Notes under the pieces: generated by a model
Seen by the model: the letters and a program-made list of their open reading frames with translations, nothing else
What the model was told of the DNA's origin: nothing
The model's database searches: none
Position numbers and translations under genes: made by a program
Shown here: piece by piece, positions 32,908 through 40,300 of the stretch
Layout of the letters: every line of letters begins with the position of its first letter
Position numbering within the stretch: the first letter of the stretch is position 1
DNA from: Pontiellaceae bacterium B1224
GTDB taxonomy: Bacteria > Verrucomicrobiota > Kiritimatiellia > Kiritimatiellales > Pontiellaceae
DNA: 64,000 bases
Assembly: GCA_029432815.1 (NCBI GenBank)
Contig: JAROBA010000029.1
Span: 1-64,000, forward strand
Reading direction: 5' to 3'

Positions 32908-33681
32908 TCACGCCCCAAACTCCGCAACCACAAACGTGTGATCCGACGGTTTTTCCTTTTTGCGCGGCGCCAGATCAACATCGCAGCAAATACACTTCTG
33001 CGTCAGCGGATCGGTCGTCAGCACATAGTCAATCCGCCAGCCGATATTCTTTTCAACCGCATTTTTATCGCGGTAATCGAAGAATGAGTAGACCTCCTCA
33101 TCCGGGTGATGCTTGCGAAGCACATCCGTAAAGCCGAAGGAGCAAACGTCCAGAAATGCATTGTGGGCGTCGATGTGATAGCACGGATCGTTTTTCTTGC
33201 CCGCCGGGTTATTCACATCAATCGGCTCCACCGCAATATTAATATCTCCGATCCAGACGAGCGGCTGATCGGCAGCATATTCCTTTTCAAAAAGGCGTTT
33301 CAGCCGCGCATACCAGCCCAGCTTATATTTATACATCACATGATCAATCGCCCGACCCTGCGGAACGTAGGTGTTCACCACAGCAATACCGTCCACCACG
33401 GCCCGAACCAATCGCGTTTCGTCGCGCGGCCCGCCGTCATCAAACCCGAATTTCACATCGGTCGGCTCGCTTTTGCAGATCAGCGCCACGCCGTTGTAGG
33501 ATTTCTCCCCTTTGAACACCACGTGATAGCCGGCGGCTTCGATGGCCTCCCGCGGAAAATCCTCATCCTGCGCCTTGGTTTCCTGAATCCCGAGAATATC
33601 CGGCTCATGATCTTCCAGCCATTGGAGAAGAATCGGCAGGCGGCTCCGTATGGAATTCGCGTTAAACGTTGCAATTTTCAT
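32908..33681 (-). CDS. xth: Exodeoxyribonuclease III / AP endonuclease
   Basis: 257 residues of the ExoIII family. Active-site motifs are FNANSIRSRL (start), IQETKAQ (metal-binding Glu), the WIGDINIA loop (Asp and Asn), the DYRDKNAVEKNIGWRIDYVL block, and SDHTFVVAEF with the terminal catalytic His. It nicks DNA 5' of abasic sites and removes 3'-blocking groups. Length matches the family. It faces the GumN gene tail to tail across the heptamer repeat and diverges from the thioredoxin gene at 33759. Confidence 0.95.
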   Translation of the reverse strand: MKIATFNANSIRSRLPILLQWLEDHEPDILGIQETKAQDEDFPREAIEAAGYHVVFKGEKSYNGVALICKSEPTDVKFGFDDGGPRDETRLVRAVVDGIAVVNTYVPQGRAIDHVMYKYKLGWYARLKRLFEKEYAADQPLVWIGDINIAVEPIDVNNPAGKKNDPCYHIDAHNAFLDVCSFGFTDVLRKHHPDEEVYSFFDYRDKNAVEKNIGWRIDYVLTTDPLTQKCICCDVDLAPRKKEKPSDHTFVVAEFGA

Positions 33682-33758
33682 GATTAGCTTTCGTTATTTA
33701 GATATTGTCCCAACATTAAAATCAAATAAGCTTCAGTAATTCAAGCGAGAGCGCACAT

Positions 33759-34268
33759 ATGATTAATAAATATCGCACATTTTCAGCCATTGGAATCAGT
33801 TTAGCGGCCATACTGCTCGCCTCCTGCAGTCCCTCTGCCCCCGTTGCCACCCCGGCAACTCCGCAGGAGATTCAGCAGCAGATCCAGACCTCTGAGGCTC
33901 CGCTTACCCTCGTTCACGTCTGGGCCACCTGGTGCGATCCCTGCCGCGATGAGTTCCCGGAGCTTGTGAAAATCATGCAAAACTTCCAATCATTGGAAGT
34001 CGTTCTGATTTCCGCCGATGCTCCGGATAAAACCGAAGAGGTTGAAACATTCCTGACGGAATACCAAAGCCCGGTCGGCAGTCTGATTACCACCGAGCTG
34101 AATCAAAAGTTTATCGAAACCCTTTCCCCAAAATGGGGCGGCGCACTGCCGGCCACCTTTTTCTTTCGAGATGGAAAAATCGTAAGCGAGTGGGAAGGAA
34201 AACGAACATATGATGAATATGTTGAAACCATTGAAACGCTAATGAACAACCAAGGAGACCCAAAATGA
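33759..34268 (+). CDS. TlpA-like thioredoxin lipoprotein
   Basis: 169 residues with a lipoprotein signal (ISLAAILLASCSPSAP; lipobox Cys about 23) and a thioredoxin fold containing WATWCDPCRDEFPEL, a WCxPC-type active site. A later PATFFFRDG carries the cis-proline. It is an extracytoplasmic thiol-disulfide reductase of the TlpA/ResA type, perhaps in cytochrome c maturation. Its stop overlaps the ATG of the next redoxin gene (ATGA). A palindrome copy at 33984-33998 encodes FQSLE. Confidence 0.92.
   Translation: MINKYRTFSAIGISLAAILLASCSPSAPVATPATPQEIQQQIQTSEAPLTLVHVWATWCDPCRDEFPELVKIMQNFQSLEVVLISADAPDKTEEVETFLTEYQSPVGSLITTELNQKFIETLSPKWGGALPATFFFRDGKIVSEWEGKRTYDEYVETIETLMNNQGDPK
33984..33998. 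repeat. Dispersed palindrome TTCCAATCATTGGAA (in CDS)
   Basis: An exact copy with symmetry extended to eight-base arms (ACTTCCAA / TTGGAAGT) inside the thioredoxin gene. It is read as FQSLE. Confidence 0.85.
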
Positions 34269-34849
34269 GCAAAAAATATAGTATAGCCGCCCTGATCATT
34301 GCCGGAGCACTGTCCGCATCCGCCGGTCTTAAAATCGGAGATGAAATGGTGGATACGCACGTAAAAATGGAAAGTACCGATGATGCCACCCTTTCGCTCG
34401 CACAGCTGAAAGGCGAGAAGGGAACGTTGGTCATTTTCACCTGTAACAAATGCCCCTTTGTAGAGGCGTGGCAGGACACCATGGTTGAATTGGGCAACAC
34501 CTACATGAAAAAAGGGATCAGCGTCGTATTCATCAACTCCAACGATCCCGCCGCCAAAGGCGATACCCTGGAGAACATGAAAGCCATGGCCAAAAAAGAA
34601 GGCTACAAATTCCCATACCTTCAGGATGCAACCTCAGAAGTTGCCCGTAATTTCGGCGCAAAGAAAACACCGGATGTATTCCTGTTTGATGCCAATGCAA
34701 AACTCGTCTATCAAGGCGCTGTCGGCGACGGCGGCACCACGCCGTCCGACGACGTATGGCTTGCCGATGCCCTCGAGGCCCTCCTGGCCGGCACCGAAAT
34801 TAAACCCGCACAGACCAAAGCCGTCGGTTGCAGTATCAAGTTCCGCTAA
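34265..34849 (+). CDS. Periplasmic redoxin (AhpC/TlpA-like)
   Basis: 194 residues: signal peptide (AALIIAGALSASAG), then an AhpC/TSA-type fold. The motif FTCNKCPFVEAW holds the CxxC pair in the peroxiredoxin-like position, and KKTPDVFLFD carries the conserved cis-proline. It overlaps the preceding thioredoxin by four bases, so the two are probably made together and may be redox partners. The substrate is unknown. A terminator follows. Confidence 0.9.
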   Translation: MSKKYSIAALIIAGALSASAGLKIGDEMVDTHVKMESTDDATLSLAQLKGEKGTLVIFTCNKCPFVEAWQDTMVELGNTYMKKGISVVFINSNDPAAKGDTLENMKAMAKKEGYKFPYLQDATSEVARNFGAKKTPDVFLFDANAKLVYQGAVGDGGTTPSDDVWLADALEALLAGTEIKPAQTKAVGCSIKFR

Positions 34850-34872
34850 CCGTTATTTCAGCCCTTTCATTC

Positions 34873-34910
34873 AACAGCCGGCCGGCCTTTGCCCGTCGGC
34901 TGTTTTTTTT
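34873..34910 (+). terminator. Rho-independent terminator
   Basis: AACAGCCG (34873-34880) pairs with CGGCTGTT (34897-34904), followed by a run of Ts to 34910. It lies just after the redoxin stop and ends the thioredoxin-redoxin operon. Confidence 0.9.
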
Positions 34911-34966
34911 ATCAATTACGAAAGGATTGAACTGATCCGCTGAATCAGGGATAAATGGCGCGGTTT

Positions 34967-34981
34967 TTCCAATGGTTGGAA
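34967..34981. repeat. Dispersed palindrome TTCCAATGGTTGGAA
   Basis: An exact copy in the 5' region of glnS, with symmetry extending outward through the flanking T and A runs (TTTTTCCAA / TTGGAAAAA). Confidence 0.85.
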
Positions 34982-35014
34982 AAAATATGAAATACGCAAT
35001 ACGGACAACGCCTT

Positions 35015-36670
35015 ATGAGCGAAGAAATCAAGACCACCAATTTTATTCACGACATCATCGATGCCGACCTGGCCTCGGGTAAACGTACAGAAATCGTCAC
35101 CCGCTTCCCGCCGGAGCCCAACGGCTACCTCCATATCGGGCACGCCAAAGCCATCACGCTCGATTTCGGCACCGCCGAAAAATACAACGGCAAATGCCAC
35201 CTGCGCTTCGACGACACCAATCCGGAAGCCGAAGACGATGAATATGTTAAAGCCATTCAGGAAGATATCGCATGGCTCGGCTACAACTGGGGCGACCACA
35301 TCTACTGGGCCTCCAACTATTTCGACACGATGTATGAATACGCCGTCCGCCTGATCAAAAAAGGCAAGGCCTACGTCTGCGATCTTTCCTCCGAAGAATT
35401 CAAAGACTATCGCGGTGCCCCCACCGAACCCGGCAAAGAACCGCCCGGGCGCGAGCGCTCTGTGGAAGAAAATCTGGAGCTGTTCGAAAAAATGAAAGAC
35501 GGCGGATTCGAAGACGGGGCCTGCGTACTGCGTGCCCGCATCGACATGACCTCCCCCAACCTGCACCTGCGCGACCCGGCGATCTACCGCATTAAACGCG
35601 CCCACCATCACAACACCGGCGACAAATGGTGCATCTATCCGATGTACGACTTCGCCCACTGTATCGAAGACTCCATCGAAGGCGTCACCCACTCCATGTG
35701 CACACTCGAATTCGCCGTGCACCGCCCGCTCTACGACTGGATTCTCGCAGAACTCGAAATCTTTCAGTCGCAGCAGTATGAGTTTTCTAAACTCAACCTC
35801 ACCTACGTCGTGCTCAGCAAGCGCCGCCTCTTAGAACTCGTTAACGAAGGTCGGGTTTCCGGTTGGGACGACCCCCGCATGCCGACCCTTTGCGGAATGC
35901 GCCGACGCGGCTTCACGGCCAACGCCATTAAAAAACTCTGCGCGATCGTCGGCTGCACCAAGTTTGAAGGCATCACCGAAATCGAGCAGTTCGAAAGCCT
36001 GATCCGCGACGACCTGAACGAAAACTCCCTGCGCGCCATGGGCGTGGTGGATCCGATTAAAGTCGTCATCGAAAACTATCCCGATGACCTCACAGAAGAG
36101 TTCGAAGTAGCCAACCATCCGCAGAAAGAAGAAGAAGGAAAACGCACCGTCCCCTTCAGCCGCGAACTCTGGATTGAGCGCACGGACTACATGGACGATG
36201 CGCCCAACAAATTCAAGGGTTTCACCATCGGCCGCGAAGTACGTATTCGCGGGGCCTATCTGGTCACCTGCAACGCCGTTGAAAAGGATGCCGATGGAAA
36301 CGTCATTTCGCTCTCCTGCACGTACGACCCGGAAACCAAAGGCGGCAACGCCCCCGATGGCCGTAAAGTACGCAGCACCATCCACTGGGTTTCCGCCAAA
36401 CATGCCATCGATGCCGAGGTCCGCCTCTACGACCGCCTCTACACCGTCGAAAATCCGCTCGGTGACAAAGAGAAGGACTTCAAGGACTTCATCAACCCCG
36501 ATTCACTCGAAGTCATCACGGCCAAACTCGAACCGGGCCTCGCCAACGCCGAACCCGGCACCCGCTACCAGTTCGAGCGCGTCGGCTACTTCTGCGCCGA
36601 CAAAGAGCATACACCCGAAAAGCCCGTCTTCAACCGAACCCTAACCCTCCGCGCTCCGCGGAAAAAATAA
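35015..36670 (+). CDS. glnS: Glutaminyl-tRNA synthetase
   Basis: 551 residues of class I synthetase. The nucleotide motif PPEPNGYLHIGHAKAI (HIGH) is near 30-45 and VVLSKRRLLE (KMSKS equivalent) near 270. The GlnRS-specific anticodon-binding beta barrels follow. It charges tRNA-Gln with glutamine; GlnRS in bacteria other than gamma-proteobacteria is patchy and thought to have come from eukaryotes. It is followed 2 bases later by a tyrosine phosphatase gene, so the two may be cotranscribed. Confidence 0.97.
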   Translation: MSEEIKTTNFIHDIIDADLASGKRTEIVTRFPPEPNGYLHIGHAKAITLDFGTAEKYNGKCHLRFDDTNPEAEDDEYVKAIQEDIAWLGYNWGDHIYWASNYFDTMYEYAVRLIKKGKAYVCDLSSEEFKDYRGAPTEPGKEPPGRERSVEENLELFEKMKDGGFEDGACVLRARIDMTSPNLHLRDPAIYRIKRAHHHNTGDKWCIYPMYDFAHCIEDSIEGVTHSMCTLEFAVHRPLYDWILAELEIFQSQQYEFSKLNLTYVVLSKRRLLELVNEGRVSGWDDPRMPTLCGMRRRGFTANAIKKLCAIVGCTKFEGITEIEQFESLIRDDLNENSLRAMGVVDPIKVVIENYPDDLTEEFEVANHPQKEEEGKRTVPFSRELWIERTDYMDDAPNKFKGFTIGREVRIRGAYLVTCNAVEKDADGNVISLSCTYDPETKGGNAPDGRKVRSTIHWVSAKHAIDAEVRLYDRLYTVENPLGDKEKDFKDFINPDSLEVITAKLEPGLANAEPGTRYQFERVGYFCADKEHTPEKPVFNRTLTLRAPRKK

Positions 36671-36672
36671 CC

Positions 36673-37143
36673 ATGAAACCTCTCCGCGAAGTAAAACTCA
36701 ACCTGCCCGGCAAGCTCTACCTGCACAGCATGCCCGGAAAAGAAGAACCGCTTGCCGAATGCTTCCAGGCATTGGAAGACGCATCGGTGGACCACGTCAT
36801 CTGTCTGAGTCCGATAGAAGAGGTTCAGGATAAATCTCCGAAGTATGCGGAAGCGATTCAAAGCAATACCCTGCCCTGCGGCCTCATCCATTTCCCCCTC
36901 GGCATCGGCGGAGTTCCCGAAGATACCGAACCGTTTCTAAACCTTGCACGGGATGTCGCCAAACAATTGGAATCTGGTTCCAGCTTCCTGGTTCACTGTA
37001 AAGGCGGCGTCGGACGAACCGGCACCATGGCCAGCTGTATTGTCGCGGCAGCAAATCAACCCCTCTCCCTCATCACCGACGCCGGCGGCAAAGCCGAAAC
37101 CGAAGAGCAGCAGGCACTCATTGCTTCATTAAAAAGCATGTAG
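36673..37143 (+). CDS. Small protein tyrosine/dual-specificity phosphatase
   Basis: 156 residues. The catalytic P-loop is VHCKGGVGRTGTMAS (about 108-122; nucleophile Cys, invariant Arg), and the acid loop is probably FPLGIGGVP (about 79), though a clear catalytic aspartate is not obvious there. It resembles CDKN3/DUSP-type cysteine phosphatases. It starts 2 bases after glnS. A palindrome copy at 36763-36777 encodes FQALE. Confidence 0.9.
   Translation: MKPLREVKLNLPGKLYLHSMPGKEEPLAECFQALEDASVDHVICLSPIEEVQDKSPKYAEAIQSNTLPCGLIHFPLGIGGVPEDTEPFLNLARDVAKQLESGSSFLVHCKGGVGRTGTMASCIVAAANQPLSLITDAGGKAETEEQQALIASLKSM
36763..36777. repeat. Dispersed palindrome TTCCAGGCATTGGAA (in CDS)
   Basis: An exact TTCCA-N5-TGGAA copy inside the phosphatase gene, read as FQALE. 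Confidence 0.8.
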
Positions 37144-37157
37144 TTCCACAAAAGTGG

Positions 37158-37176
37158 CATGGGCGTCCCGCCCATG
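37158..37176. repeat. Short GC palindrome CATGGGCG-TCC-CGCCCATG
   Basis: A perfect eight-base-arm hairpin in the gap between the phosphatase and the macroglobulin gene. It has no T-run. The rest of the gap (37144-37253) shows nothing else recognisable. Confidence 0.75.
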
Positions 37177-37253
37177 TGTCCAGCGCAGGAACAACAAGCG
37201 CGACGCCCGTTCCACATTGCCCCGCATTTTTATTCTAAAATAATAAAGACCAC

Positions 37254-37323
37254 TCCCCCGCAGAAACGTATCCTCTATAAATATCGGCATCCTCCCTCTC
37301 CTGGATAGGTGCCGACCGGGGGA
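37254..37323 (+). promoter_or_regulatory. Structured leader sequestering the macroglobulin ribosome-binding site
   Basis: TCCCCCG at 37254-37260 is fully complementary to CGGGGGA at 37317-37323, which is the likely Shine-Dalgarno sequence 5 bases before the ATG. Between them a second hairpin (CGGCA 37285-37289 / TGCCG 37310-37314) can form. The pairing would hide the ribosome-binding site. It does not match a riboswitch class I know. Confidence 0.4.
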
Positions 37324-37327
37324 TATT

Positions 37328-40300
37328 ATGGGGCACAAAAACAGACTCGTCATTTTCGGGGCATACTTCGCTCTTGCAGCCGCAGCGGCCTACGGCACTG
37401 AAAAAGAACCCCTGCCCGATTATGTCGGCCGCTTTAATAAACTCGACGCCAAAATCCGAGCCATCAACTCCGACGTCAGCTGTACCAACTATCTGACCTG
37501 GGTTGATGAGGCTGTTGAAGCTAAGCGAAAACTGAAGCTCCACGATGAGATCGCCCCTTGGCTGGATGAATTGGCAAGCACTCACTCCAACAATTGGCGC
37601 ATTCTGCATGCCGTTTCTTGCGGAAGTTTCAGCCATCGCTTCGTCGACGAAATGGACCAAGCCTATCGGCTAGCCATTCTAGAATCCCCACCCGATAAAG
37701 AGATGGGACAATTCTGCTCCGACTATATCGATCTCCTACTTATGGGACTTGGAAGCGAACCCTATTTACTGCAAGCAGGTCCTTCCTATCGGAAAAATCA
37801 AGTCTACGAAGAATCGATCCAGAAAATGGCTGCCACCAATCTTTCCAGCAGGTTGCAATTTTATGCGCTGCCCGACTCTTATGAACAGGCAGCCAATAAC
37901 GGAGAGCTGATCCGCTGGCTGATCGCAACCAAACCGGAAGAAGACTTCACCGCTGAGCTGGACCGGAATCATTGGGATATGCAGGATTTTGCAGTCCTCC
38001 TGGCCGGCTCACATATCAACCTCTCGGACTCAGTAAAATATCCCTTGCATAAACGGGCCTACGTAGCCACCGATGCCGATTGCACCATCCTGTCCGGACT
38101 GAAAGACAACGAAACCGTCATCTGGGGCGATACGCCCGGAGACTATCTCGTCGTTCAGCTGCCCGATGAGTATAACTACATAAACGCGTATGAAAAACGT
38201 GCCGCTCAAGGTGACCGGAAGGCCGCAGAAACACTGGGTCAAATATTTATAAACCGTTGTCAGCTTGACCGGGCTGCGCATTATTTTGAAATGGCGGGTG
38301 AACCCGACCGGGTAAAATCCATTCAGGCAAGACAGGGCGCTTTTTTATCCCATTCGCCAAGGCCGGAGGGCACGCCTATATCGATCGATTATATATTTCG
38401 TAACGGATCAGAAGCCTTCTTCGAAATATCTCCGCTTGAAGCCGGCACCAACCTGCTGGCCCGGCTCATCAACGGGCAGGTTCACGGAACAGAAATCGAG
38501 CTGTTGCAAGGCCAACCCGGCCCGTTTCAAAAAACCGACGCAGCCAATGAGTCCATTCATACGGGAGAAAAAATTGCTGCATGGTCCGTGACTCTATCAC
38601 CACCACCCGACTATCAGGATGCGATCAGAACTATCGATATTCCACCGCTCAAGGCAGGTAACTATCTGTTGCGCGGAACGATAAGAGGCGGGAATACTTC
38701 CGAAACGGTTCTACACATCTATGACACCCTGCTTTACTCCGCAGTCTACTCCAGAGAAGGCTACAGCGATGAAAGCAGGTTCTATCTGTTATGCGATGCC
38801 CGCACCGGGAAACCGCTCTCCGGCACCGACGTTCACTGCTTCAAGCTCGCTGACGGGGGATCCTGGTCCAACTACAACCGGGATGTCTGGAACGATGCCG
38901 TATATCATGTGCGGGATTATCATTACGAATCAACCGATCGAAACGGCCTGTTCACGCTGAATCATGATCAGTACTATTACAACACCCGTCTCGCAAATCT
39001 CCAGCATCCTTTTCCGTTCGCCACCATTGGAACCTCGGCGACCTTTGACATCTCTAAACCCGATACATACCACCATGAAGACTCACAGGACGAAGACTCC
39101 AACTGGTTTATGACCACTGACCGTCCGCTGTACCGCCCGGGCGACACGGGGCACCTGAAACTGTGGCATCCCGATGGAGAGTATCGCGATCCACCGAAAC
39201 TGGAATTAAGCACTCAAACCAACCACCGCTTCCCAACAGCCCTGGAAACCAGCCCCGATGAAGAAGGAGAAATCTATGGAGACATTTTCGGAGGCCTCGA
39301 CTATTCATTCACGATCCCCTCCAACGCTCCGCTCGGGCAATACACGGTCACGGGCAGGTACGAGTCCTTTTACCAGGGGGATTGCCATTTCAGGGTCGAA
39401 GAATACCGAACACCCGAATTTGATATCGCAGCAACATTAACGGATCCGCAAAGTATTAAGATTCAGGCGGACTATACCTACGGGAAGCCCTTGCCCGGCG
39501 GGGAACTGAAACTCCACCTTTACTATACTCAAAGCGACCATGCGCAATGGTTCCCTAACGCACCGTTCGATTTTTTATGGGGCAAAGGCTATTGGTGGAA
39601 CGGCAGCCAGTTTACTCCACCGCTCCAGAAGGAAAACGCCGACTCACTTGAATGCTCTCTCCATCTTTCGACCAATTTGAACTTAACCGGTCAATTCACA
39701 CTCGACCTCTCAACTGTACCCAACGGCCTTGAGGCAAGTACCACTCCGGGATACTTTGAAATCCACGCCAATGTCACCGACACCGCTCACAAGCAGGTAT
39801 CCCGGTGGATTCCCCTGCCGGTAAATCTTAAAGAGCGCAGTCTCTGCTGCTGGACAGACAAAGCATTCTACGCACCCGATCAACCCATACAGTGCCAGGT
39901 GGACTTCGAGCATCAAACCGCCCCGTTGCATCTCGAAGTCAGCACATTGATCGGCTCCAACCGCGTTTCGCGGAAGATCATTCCGATTACCGGGCCCGAC
40001 GAAATTATCGAACTCAAACCGTTGCCCTGCGGGATCCACGAAGCACAGCTCGTCTCGGGAAACGGAAACACTTCACCGCCGTTCCAGTTCGCCATTCTGG
40101 GCGATGAGCTCGCAAATCCTTCGAAAAAGGAACCTCTCCAGCTGATTCTGGAAAAAGGCCAATACATTTCCGGCGATACCGTCAATCTCCTGATTCTTAC
40201 CGATCAACCGGGGCGCTATGTGTATCTGTTCAACCGGATAGATGACTCTGAAACACTTCCGAAGCCTCAGGTTATCTATATGGAGAAAACCAGCAAGGTT

